Shown here: in pieces, positions 20,335-27,615 of the stretch
Position numbering within the stretch: position 1 is the stretch's first letter
How the letters are laid out: every line of letters starts with the position of its first letter
Assembly (NCBI RefSeq): GCF_004322395.1
Contig: NZ_SCTW01000009.1
Location: forward strand, 1-64,000
DNA length: 64,000 bases
Direction: 5' to 3'
DNA from: Methylobacter sp.
Lineage (GTDB): Bacteria > Pseudomonadota > Gammaproteobacteria > Methylococcales > Methylomonadaceae
Notes under the pieces: generated by a model
The model's database searches: none
The model's input: the letters and a program-made list of their open reading frames with translations, nothing else
What the model was told of the DNA's origin: nothing
Made by a program: the position numbers and the translations under genes

Positions 20335-20493
20335 CTATAAGCCCGCCAGTCTGTTGAGCATTCCGGGTAACTGATAAATGTGAAAAATCCGGCCGCTAAA
20401 CGCCAAAACTTGTTTGTTTAAGCTCTCGCAAACGTCATGCTGGCGGCTTAGCAAAGCAAGCTGCTTAACTTGATTTGTTTGTTGAGATGACAT
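20335..20493 (-). CDS. Possible small protein, 52 residues
   Basis: An open frame on the minus strand starting MSSQQTNQVKQLALLSRQHD and ending LPGMLNRLAGL. It fills the gap between the 20569 and 18965 genes in the same direction, which fits the operon. No Shine-Dalgarno sequence is visible before the ATG and I recognise no family, so it may not be translated. Confidence 0.4.
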   Translation of the reverse strand: MSSQQTNQVKQLALLSRQHDVCESLNKQVLAFSGRIFHIYQLPGMLNRLAGL

Positions 20494-20568
20494 AATTTAA
20501 ATATTTTTAATGTGCGAACTTGAGAAAATGTGAGTCAGGGTAGCCGCCCTGACTCACACGAAAATGCT

Positions 20569-20865
20569 TTAGAACGGCGCTAAAGCGGACGCTTCGGTTT
20601 TAGAGTTGTTTTTCCCCATTTTGATCGAACAAATCATATTCTTAACCGCCTCCACGAGAGTTTTTCCTGTCACGTAAAACGGTTCAATATTGGCTCCGGT
20701 AGGTGCGGATACAAAAACCGAATAGTTTTCCCCAGGCCCGTATTGATCGTGCCGGCTATCATCAGCTTGTACGCAAACAGCGCGTCCGGTAATGCCGGCC
20801 GATAAAAGAGCGGTTTTAACGACACTAACCGCGCGGCGTTGTTTATCAACGATTTGAACTAACAT
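20569..20865 (-). CDS. Hypothetical protein, first gene of phage-like operon
   Basis: A 98-residue protein of unknown family (MLVQIVDKQRRAVSVVKTAL; later FYVTGKTLVEAVKNMICSI). The start codon has a clear GGAGGC ribosome-binding site. It is the promoter-proximal gene of the operon running left to the terminator at 18387-18420, and a 40-bp perfect palindrome lies 20 bases upstream of its start. No membrane segment or signal peptide is seen. Confidence 0.6.
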   Translation of the reverse strand: MLVQIVDKQRRAVSVVKTALLSAGITGRAVCVQADDSRHDQYGPGENYSVFVSAPTGANIEPFYVTGKTLVEAVKNMICSIKMGKNNSKTEASALAPF

Positions 20866-20884
20866 AAAGCCTCCAAGGACTTAA

Positions 20885-20924
20885 GCCGGTCCAATATATG
20901 AATATATTCATATATTGGACCGGC
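20885..20924. promoter_or_regulatory. Perfect 40-bp palindrome upstream of the phage-like operon
   Basis: The two 20-base halves (first half GCCGGTCCAATATATGAATA) are exact reverse complements with no spacer. The AT-rich centre ATATGAATATATTCATAT recurs at 21028-21045. Position immediately upstream of the operon start suggests an operator or replication-linked structure. It could also form a cruciform. Confidence 0.7.
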
Positions 20925-20930
20925 TTTTGC

Positions 20931-20955
20931 CTTGTAAATCGAGCGGATTTACAAG
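20931..20955. repeat. Inverted repeat, 10-bp arms
   Basis: CTTGTAAATC (20931-20940) and GATTTACAAG (20946-20955) are perfect inverse complements around a 5-base loop. It lies six bases beyond the 40-bp palindrome and is part of the same structured control region. Confidence 0.65.
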
Positions 20956-21026
20956 TCAACGTACCATAAACTCGTCCCTGCTTTCTTTTGTTTACCCTCA
21001 ACTAGAGGAAAACAGACCTTATACTC

Positions 21027-21046
21027 AATATGAATATATTCATATT
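21027..21046. promoter_or_regulatory. Second copy of the palindromic centre
   Basis: AATATGAATATATTCATATT is a perfect 20-bp palindrome sharing an 18-base core with the 20885-20924 palindrome. The centres are 132 bp apart, so one protein could bind both sites. Confidence 0.65.
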
Positions 21047-21095
21047 ATAGCAATCAATGGGTTCGGATTAAACGGATTTTTGATTAAAAAACCTG

Positions 21096-21585
21096 CTAAT
21101 TTATCGTCTGTGTTTTTAGGATTAATGCAAATGCTGGAGCGGTATTATGTGCGATTCTTTAATTACTGCTACCGCCGCACCGGCACGCTCTGGGAAGGCC
21201 GTTACAAGGCAACGCTGCTCGATAGCGATGACCTGCGCTATATTGAATTAAATCCGGTACGCGCAGGAATAGTTGCCGGCCCAGGCGATTATCCGTGGTC
21301 AAGCTATTGCTTTAATGCTCTAGGATAAGCCGATAGTTTGGTTACGTCTCATTTTGAGTTGCAACGTTTGAGCCCTGATGATAACGAACGCCAAACGGCC
21401 ATAGAGAGCTATTCAATCAGGCGCTTTCCGAAGCGCAGCTAAGTGAAATTAGAAATGCTACCAACAAGGCTTGGGCATTAGGAGACAGCTGTTTTAAGGA
21501 GAAGGTTCAATTGCAACTGGCTCGGCGAGTAGAACCGGCTGCCAGAGGCGGTGACAGAAAGTCAGCTCAATTTAAAACTAGATAA
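21096..21585 (+). pseudogene. tnpA-like: REP-associated (RAYT-type) Y1 transposase remnant
   Basis: The C-terminal half of a Y1/HUH transposase: YVRFFNYCYRRTGTLWEGRY, then LRYIELNPVRAGIV and YPWSSY. The N-terminal half with the HUH motif is missing. The usual YLLTC-type helix before RYIELNPVRAG is deleted by about eight residues. After a stop at 21328 the sequence continues in shifted frames with family tail motifs (NATNKAWALGD, ARGGDRKS). It is decayed by truncation, an internal deletion and frameshifts. It may be the source of some REP-like palindromes in the region, but cannot move them now. Confidence 0.85.
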
Positions 21586-21755
21586 CCGCATTGAATCGGC
21601 TTGCTTATCTTCTTTGACAGGATGTTCAACTCTCTTCAATCATCGCAATGGATGGTGTGAAGAACATTAGGATACAGTTGTAGAACTGGGTAAAGGGAGC
21701 CGCATTACATTGATTATGGGCCACTTCATCTGTGGCTAATCCAGAAGTTACGTTA

Positions 21756-23315
21756 TTACAAGAGGCAGCACCGGTTGCGGCCTTGCTCTTTAGCTTCATA
21801 AAGAGCTTTGTCCGCGCGTTCAAACGCTGTTTCATCTGTATCATTTAGGATAAACTCGGTAACCCCGCAAGAAATGGTAATGCTCACGGAGGAGCCGCTG
21901 GCATTAAACCCTGTCTTCTCAATAATTTGACGTAGCTGGTTGGCTAGTATCAAAGCCGATTGACCGTCGGTGTTTGGCAGTAACATAGTAAATTCTTCGC
22001 CGCCAAATCGGGAAATAAAATCGGTTGAGCGGGAATGTTCGGTTAATTGCTTGGCAATTAACAGTAGCACTTTATCCCCGGCTTTATGACCATAGCTGTC
22101 ATTAATGTTTTTGAAATGATCAATATCCCAGACGACCAGGCTTAATGGAGAATGGTAACGCTTCCAGCGAGCCAATTCGTTTTCCAGGCGCTCGTTATAG
22201 GCATTGCGATTGGGTAGGCCTGTTAAATTGTCTCGTAATGCTTGGTTATTGGCAATTTTCAGCTTTGATTTGAGGTCGCAAGATTCCGACTCCATGTCTT
22301 TTATTTTATTGATCAAATCATCCAATTGCTGTTGTGTTTTTTGGCGTTGAATGGCTTCTTTTTGGGTGTGTTCCTGAATTTCTTTGGCAATACTGGCTAA
22401 TCGGCTGTTGATGATGCCTTTTAAAGGCTCCAATTTGGTGGCGTTGGTCGAGCTTAACTGTAATTGTTGCATTTGCTCGGAGACGGATCGATCGAGCCTG
22501 TTTCTATTCTCGGCCGACTTTTGCGCGGCCGTGCTGGCGCCCATTACACTCACATCCAGCGCCGCCAGTTGTTCGGTAATATGAGAGAGAAATTTATCAA
22601 TATCCTGTTGTTCTGATTGGTTGTGTTGTTTAATTCTGAGCAGCAGCGTAAAGGACCTGTCCAGAATAGTTTCAAAAGCCGATGTGGTTTGATTGCTGGT
22701 GGCAAGCAACTGTTTTGCAATTTTCGCCTGCTGATCGAAAATACTGGGAATTTCGATGCCTTCCAGCAAAAGCAATAACTGTTTGCTGACAATTTTTATA
22801 TCTATGAGGTTAGAGACGGTGTTTGGCGTAGATACGCCGTTGTCAGACTCGATTGCTTCAAGTATGGCGATAAATAATTGATTTGAGGTTTCGAACTTTG
22901 CTGTCTGAGCTTTTTTCTTCAGCAGGTTTAGTGCATTTTGTTGTTTTTCATCTGAGTATTGCAAAAGTAGGAAATCAAATAGCAGATCGGTTTCCTTTGG
23001 GCTATCTTGAAGTGGCGCGTGCTGGATTTGAGCTACGGAAGTGGTGAATTTTTCAAGCTCTTCTTTAAGTGCATGGCTATTTATACCGTTTTTCAATTGG
23101 TCTCGCATACTCAGCAGATGCGGATCCAGAAGAGGGTCTAGCCCGGTGGTTGCGATAGTCAGGCGTACTACTGTTTTACAAAGCAGGTCTTCTTTTTCCT
23201 TGTAAGACGCTTCATATTTTTTGTAAGACAGCTCCGATTGTTCTTGTTCATCAAGCAAATTGAAATATTTTTCTTTCCATTTATCCTGGTCAGCTGCGTT
23301 ACTAAAAAAACTCAT
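21756..23315 (-). CDS. Diguanylate cyclase with long helical N-terminus
   Basis: A 519-residue protein. Residues 1-340 are mostly helical, with coiled coils (EHTQKEAIQRQKTQQQLDDL), and have no membrane segment. The C-terminal GGDEF domain (about 355-517) has the signature RFGGEEF, so it should make cyclic di-GMP. An RSTD inhibitory site lies five residues before GGEEF, indicating product feedback. LPNRNAYNERL starts the domain. The N-terminal region probably senses a cytoplasmic signal or partner. It overlaps nothing and is not in an obvious operon. Confidence 0.92.
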   Translation of the reverse strand: MSFFSNAADQDKWKEKYFNLLDEQEQSELSYKKYEASYKEKEDLLCKTVVRLTIATTGLDPLLDPHLLSMRDQLKNGINSHALKEELEKFTTSVAQIQHAPLQDSPKETDLLFDFLLLQYSDEKQQNALNLLKKKAQTAKFETSNQLFIAILEAIESDNGVSTPNTVSNLIDIKIVSKQLLLLLEGIEIPSIFDQQAKIAKQLLATSNQTTSAFETILDRSFTLLLRIKQHNQSEQQDIDKFLSHITEQLAALDVSVMGASTAAQKSAENRNRLDRSVSEQMQQLQLSSTNATKLEPLKGIINSRLASIAKEIQEHTQKEAIQRQKTQQQLDDLINKIKDMESESCDLKSKLKIANNQALRDNLTGLPNRNAYNERLENELARWKRYHSPLSLVVWDIDHFKNINDSYGHKAGDKVLLLIAKQLTEHSRSTDFISRFGGEEFTMLLPNTDGQSALILANQLRQIIEKTGFNASGSSVSITISCGVTEFILNDTDETAFERADKALYEAKEQGRNRCCLL

Positions 23316-23445
23316 GATAGACCTTGTTAATGACTTAAGAAGTAAATACTCTCTGTATCAGTGATTTGCGTCGCCGGATTAATTTATTTTTGTTCAAAGT
23401 GTAAGCACTTATGACAAAGGTAATCTGTTGATGCTGATGGCACAA

Positions 23446-24066
23446 TTATTTTGCCTTGCTTTCCTGTTGAATCAGCTGATTGATAACTTCTATCATTTTT
23501 TCATGAGAACCGGCTAGAGGGCCATTCGTTTTATACTTGCCGTTAATAATGACGGCCGGAACGCCGGTTACGCCGTAACGGCCGGCCATAGCAGCGGCTT
23601 GGCGCATTTTGGAGTCGACTAAAAATGAATTGTAAGCGTTATGGAATTCGGTTTCGTTAACGCCGTGCGCAACAAAAAATTTAGCGAGTTGATCTTCGGT
23701 CTCAAGATTCTGTTTTTTGTTTTGTATGGCATCGAAAAAATCAGCATGAGTTTTATCCACTACACCCAGCGCTTCCGCCGTAAAATAAGCTTTGGCATGC
23801 TTTCCCCAAAGGTCGCTGAATACAGCGGGCTGACGGATAAATTCAACGTTTTTAGGCAGATTCTTTAACCAATTTTCCAATATCGGTTCAAAGCTATAGC
23901 AATGTGGACAGCCATACCAGAAGAACTCAATAACTTCAATTTTATCGGGATTGTGCGTAGGCTGCGCCGGTGACAGGGTTTCATAGCCAACGGATTCGGC
24001 TCTTAATAAGGCCGAGCAGGAAAACAATAAAATTAATAGACTGGTTTGAGCGATTTTTTTAAGCAT
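23446..24066 (-). CDS. dsbA: Thiol:disulfide interchange protein DsbA
   Basis: A 206-residue periplasmic oxidase that introduces disulfides into exported proteins. The signal peptide covers about residues 1-23 (cleavage after LRA). The active site is CPHC in FFWYGCPHCYSF, and the cis-proline loop is GVTGVPAVIING. Its recharging partner DsbB is encoded at 38243-38755. It lies next to cytochrome c4 and engB, an arrangement also seen in pseudomonads, where c-type cytochrome maturation needs thiol handling. Confidence 0.96.
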   Translation of the reverse strand: MLKKIAQTSLLILLFSCSALLRAESVGYETLSPAQPTHNPDKIEVIEFFWYGCPHCYSFEPILENWLKNLPKNVEFIRQPAVFSDLWGKHAKAYFTAEALGVVDKTHADFFDAIQNKKQNLETEDQLAKFFVAHGVNETEFHNAYNSFLVDSKMRQAAAMAGRYGVTGVPAVIINGKYKTNGPLAGSHEKMIEVINQLIQQESKAK

Positions 24067-24146
24067 AGCTGAGATTCTCTATAAGGTTTTGGAGGACGGT
24101 TTCGCGTTAGCAAACCGCCAAACTTTGTGGCGAATAAAGGCGGATT

Positions 24147-24182
24147 GCTCGGCAACTGCTCCTGCGTTCATGCAGTCGTAGC
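24147..24182. repeat. Dispersed repeat, CTCGGCAACTGCTCCTGC type
   Basis: This 35-base core differs at two positions from one at 38104-38138. A related piece on the opposite strand is at about 32790-32810. It sits in the spacer between the dsbA and cytochrome c4 genes. Confidence 0.7.
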
Positions 24183-24199
24183 GCGAAACCGCTCGACAA

Positions 24200-24865
24200 T
24201 TATTTCATCATCGATACACGATAAGAAACGGCTTTTATTTCCTCATCCGTCATTTTTTTTGCAATCATGTGCATGATGTTTTCCGGGTTATTACTGCGTG
24301 AACCGGATTTAAAGTCAGTGAGTGTTTTTATTAAATAATCGGCATGTTGCGATTTCAATGCCGGAAATGAAGCCGGTTTGTTACCTTCGCCAAAAGGACC
24401 GTGACAAGCGATGCAAGCGGATACTTCGCTGGCTAGGTTGCCGTTGCGGTACAGATTGCTGCCTTGGGCAATCAGCTCCTGAATGTCTTTGTTGCCGGCC
24501 GGTTTTTCGTCTTCATCGTCAGGTTCTATGGTGGGCAAGGCGTTTTCCGAAATCTTTTGTGCCGCGTAATAGCTGGAAATGTCCGCTATATCTTCATCGC
24601 TTAGCGTCAGCGCCATAGGCGTCATCATCGGATCGCTGCGACGGCCGTCTTTAAATGCAAGCAGTTGCTGTGCCAGATAGGAAGAATGTTGTTGTGCAAG
24701 TTTGGGAAATGTTGCTACCATGCTGTTACCGTCATCCCCATGACAACTGGTGCAGGATGCTGCTTTTTGTTTTCCTGCGTTAATGTTGCCTTCTGCATGT
24801 AAAATACTCGTAGCACTGGCCAGCGCCAGAGAAATTGAAAGTACCTGCAATTTTTTCTTCATCAA
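24200..24865 (-). CDS. Diheme cytochrome c4
   Basis: A 221-residue periplasmic electron carrier. The signal peptide ends near LHA (about residue 24). Two heme-binding motifs CTSCH and CIACH head two similar halves, each with a downstream Met ligand candidate (MMTPMA; NIMHMIAKKM). It probably carries electrons to a terminal oxidase. It is expressed from the same strand as dsbA. The linker has an acidic stretch EPDDEDEKPAG between the two domains. Confidence 0.93.
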   Translation of the reverse strand: MMKKKLQVLSISLALASATSILHAEGNINAGKQKAASCTSCHGDDGNSMVATFPKLAQQHSSYLAQQLLAFKDGRRSDPMMTPMALTLSDEDIADISSYYAAQKISENALPTIEPDDEDEKPAGNKDIQELIAQGSNLYRNGNLASEVSACIACHGPFGEGNKPASFPALKSQHADYLIKTLTDFKSGSRSNNPENIMHMIAKKMTDEEIKAVSYRVSMMK

Positions 24866-24981
24866 ATTCCCCTTCGGAATGGTTAATCGTTTATTGTAGT
24901 GGCTACCGGCCGGTCGCCTCTACTCAGGCTGCTGTGCATAACCAAATTTTACTCTAAATAGTAACTCTAAGCGAGACAACG

Positions 24982-25617
24982 ATGAATCCAATTTATCATC
25001 AAGCAAAATTTATTAATAGTTCGCCACATCTTAAGGATACGCCCTCGGATCAGGGCATGGAAGTCGCGTTTGCCGGGCGTTCAAATGCCGGTAAATCCAG
25101 CGCTATTAACACTTTAACACGGCAGAATGCATTGGCCAGAATCAGTAAAACGCCGGGCAGAACCCAGATGCTCAATTTTTTTGAAATTAATGAGCGGCAA
25201 CGGTTTGTTGATTTGCCGGGTTACGGTTATGCCAAAGTGCCTTTAGCGGTGAAGAAAAAATGGCATGAGTTAATGGAAACTTATTTAACCGGCCGCAAGT
25301 CATTATGCGCGATTATTCTGGTGATGGATGTACGCCATCCGTTAACCGAATTTGACTGGCAGATGATAGAGTGGTGCGAACATACCGGTCTGCCGCTGCA
25401 TATATTATTAACTAAGGCGGATAAATTGAATTATGGAGCAGCTAAAAATACGTTGTTACAGGTGCAAAAGGAGTTAAAGGATGCCAGTTTCCCTGTGACA
25501 ATACAGCTGTTTTCATCGTTGAAAAAAAACGGTATTGACGAGGTGCATTCAGCGCTTGATCGGTTGTTTAGCCTACCTTTCGGCTCCGATCAGGAAACGG
25601 GGCTTTCCACCTCTTAA
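24982..25617 (+). CDS. engB: Ribosome biogenesis GTP-binding protein EngB/YsxC
   Basis: A 211-residue TRAFAC-class GTPase needed for 50S subunit maturation. Nucleotide motifs in order: G1 GRSNAGKS (about 33-40), G2 region KTPGRTQMLNFF, G3 DLPGYGYAK, G4 TKAD, G5 FSSLKKNG. Divergent from the cytochrome c4 gene, sharing a 116-bp promoter region. The length is normal for the family. A REP-like sequence follows the stop (about 25640-25675). Confidence 0.96.
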   Translation: MNPIYHQAKFINSSPHLKDTPSDQGMEVAFAGRSNAGKSSAINTLTRQNALARISKTPGRTQMLNFFEINERQRFVDLPGYGYAKVPLAVKKKWHELMETYLTGRKSLCAIILVMDVRHPLTEFDWQMIEWCEHTGLPLHILLTKADKLNYGAAKNTLLQVQKELKDASFPVTIQLFSSLKKNGIDEVHSALDRLFSLPFGSDQETGLSTS

Positions 25618-25674
25618 TATAGCTTGTCTTGGGCGTAGTCCTAAAAAGACCTGCCCTGAGCGAAGCCGAAGGGA

Positions 25675-26556
25675 TTACAATAATATGTCAACGCCTTCCT
25701 GAGCGAGCAACAATTCGCAACAGGCGTCCGGGTTATTTTGCAATATGCTTTGATAAATGGCATCAAGATTTGCATCGCTACGGGTAGGTTCATGGTGAGT
25801 AAAAAATAATTTTTTTGCCTTTGCGGCGGTAGCCAGCCTTATACTCGAATCATAAGTGCCATGCCCCCAGCCTTGTTTGGAGACGTACTCTTCGTTGGTA
25901 TAGGATGAATCGGCAATCAACGCATCGACATCTTTCATGGCCAGCACGACTTCGCCCCATTTAGCATCGACGAAAGACTGGAATTCAGCATATTCATCAT
26001 CTTCCGGATCATAAATATTGAGCTGCGGTTCGTAATCGCCGGTAAAAAAAATCGACTGTCCGTCACAATCGATTCGATAACCGAAATTTAACACCGGATG
26101 ACTAAGCACAATGGGAGTGATAGTGGCGCTGCCTACCTTGACCGGTTCGCCCGGTTTTACTGTAGCGTATTCAATCCGGGCATTTAGCTGTGCTTCCCGT
26201 ATCGGGAAGAAGCTGTATTGCAACTGCACGGACAGCGCCCGGTTGATAGTTTCATTGGTTACCGGATCGATTCCGCCGTAGATTTTAATTTGGTTGTTCG
26301 GGATAAAAATGGGGATAAAGAAAGGCAGGCCCTGTATATGATCCCAATGGGTATGGGTAATGAAGATATGCGCCTGAACAGGCATTTCTTTCAGCAGGTT
26401 TTGTGCAAGCGCGTGGATGCCGGTGCCGGAGTCAAGAATAATCAAATCATTGTCGTTAGTCCGGATTTCTATGCAAGTGGTATTGCCGCCGTATTTAACG
26501 GTGTTGGGTCCCGGTGTGGGTATGGATCCTCTAACGCCCCAGAATTTAATTTTCAT
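25675..26556 (-). CDS. MBL-fold metallohydrolase
   Basis: A 293-residue cytoplasmic enzyme of the metallo-beta-lactamase fold. The metal-binding motif is THTHWDHIQG, with later ligands in VLSHPVLNFGYR and FTGD, and FFTHHEPTRSD near the C-terminus. This subgroup is often annotated as cyclic-nucleotide phosphodiesterase-like, which the sequence alone does not prove. The start at 26556 (MKIKFWGVRGSIPTPGP) is the family N-terminus; an upstream in-frame ATG adds 13 non-conserved residues. Next to an HDOD protein gene in the same direction. Confidence 0.88.
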   Translation of the reverse strand: MKIKFWGVRGSIPTPGPNTVKYGGNTTCIEIRTNDNDLIILDSGTGIHALAQNLLKEMPVQAHIFITHTHWDHIQGLPFFIPIFIPNNQIKIYGGIDPVTNETINRALSVQLQYSFFPIREAQLNARIEYATVKPGEPVKVGSATITPIVLSHPVLNFGYRIDCDGQSIFFTGDYEPQLNIYDPEDDEYAEFQSFVDAKWGEVVLAMKDVDALIADSSYTNEEYVSKQGWGHGTYDSSIRLATAAKAKKLFFTHHEPTRSDANLDAIYQSILQNNPDACCELLLAQEGVDILL

Positions 26557-26573
26557 TGTTGCCCTTCGACTGC

Positions 26574-26628
26574 ATGGATGTAGGGGGTAAGGCACCAGAA
26601 ATAGGCGCTTTTAGGCGAGGTAGGAGCA
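26574..26628. repeat. Dispersed intergenic repeat copy
   Basis: GGATGTAGG-GGTAAGG followed by ATAGGCGCTTTTAGGCGA and AGGAGCA. Related copies are at 32687-32860 and 45434-45463. Confidence 0.65.
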
Positions 26629-26639
26629 CAAACCGGACA

Positions 26640-27488
26640 CTACAAGTTAATAAAAGATTGAGCTTCTGTTTTGACCGGTTCCAGGTTCCCTAAACTATCG
26701 CACATGGCGGAGAAAGTTAAGCCAAAGCGATTGACAATGGGCTCGGGGAAAGCTTCTATCAAAGGATTGCCGCCGTCACCGAACTGCATCTGTTTGCTGA
26801 TTTGATTAGCAGCAAAGACGCAGTCTCTTAAGACATTTGGACTATGGTCGAGCTCGTGATGATTAGCGATAGCATCAATTAAAAGGTCCGACAGCTCCCA
26901 TTTTTCTGCCAGCATTTTTCCTGCCTGTGCATGATTGAGACCGATAAATTCGAGTTCGGTTTGATGCAAGGGCAACTGTTGTTCTTTGCTCTTTTCCAGT
27001 GCGAGCTTAAATTCATCGGGCATAAATTCAGCAAACACCACTTTTCCAAAGTCATGCAGTAATCCGGCAACAAAACAATCGCCGCATTCTGTTGAAGACA
27101 GACGTATGCGTTCAGCAAGCATTTTGCTGATTGCAGCAGTGGTCAAAGAATGCAATAGGAAATTGGAGGTATTGAAATTGGCCTTGTTATTGGCATTCAG
27201 CATGCCCATAGCGGCAACGCCTAAGGCAATATTTTTTATAGTGTTAAGGCCAATATAAACGACAGCCTTCTGCACCGAGGTGATTTTTTGAGGCAGCCCG
27301 TAAAAAGACGAATTAATGGCTTTAAGAATTTTAACGGTCATGACCGGGTCGCATTCAATAACACGGACAATATCTTTTGGCGAGGCATTGATGTCTGATG
27401 TTAATTGCACTACCTGTTGGACGCTTTTAGGAAAGGCGGGCATTTTCTCAACGAGGACGATGAGCTTTTCATTTTTTGGATTTGGCAT
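26640..27488 (-). CDS. HDOD-domain signalling protein
   Basis: A 282-residue soluble protein that is one HDOD domain (about 15-215): FPKSVQQVVQLTSD, ILKAINSSFYGLP, GLLHDFGKVVFAEF and IANHHELDH. HDOD domains resemble HD phosphohydrolases but mostly lack activity and act in signalling and nucleic-acid stress responses. It lies 83 bases from the MBL hydrolase gene, separated by a repeat copy, so co-transcription is uncertain. The output partner is unknown. Confidence 0.9.
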   Translation of the reverse strand: MPNPKNEKLIVLVEKMPAFPKSVQQVVQLTSDINASPKDIVRVIECDPVMTVKILKAINSSFYGLPQKITSVQKAVVYIGLNTIKNIALGVAAMGMLNANNKANFNTSNFLLHSLTTAAISKMLAERIRLSSTECGDCFVAGLLHDFGKVVFAEFMPDEFKLALEKSKEQQLPLHQTELEFIGLNHAQAGKMLAEKWELSDLLIDAIANHHELDHSPNVLRDCVFAANQISKQMQFGDGGNPLIEAFPEPIVNRFGLTFSAMCDSLGNLEPVKTEAQSFINL

Positions 27489-27615
27489 TTAAAAATTTAT
27501 TAAGCAATAATCGACAAGAGTATAGCGGGTAACAATAATTATCAGTTATATAGATTAAAATGATGCAGTCACTATAATACAATATCGTCAAAAGCTGAAA
27601 AATAATAGCTAACAG

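Noticed and set aside
20885-21046. IS terminal inverted repeats
   Set aside because: The palindromes are self-complementary without a gene between them and do not flank the transposase remnant; operator-like sites fit better.
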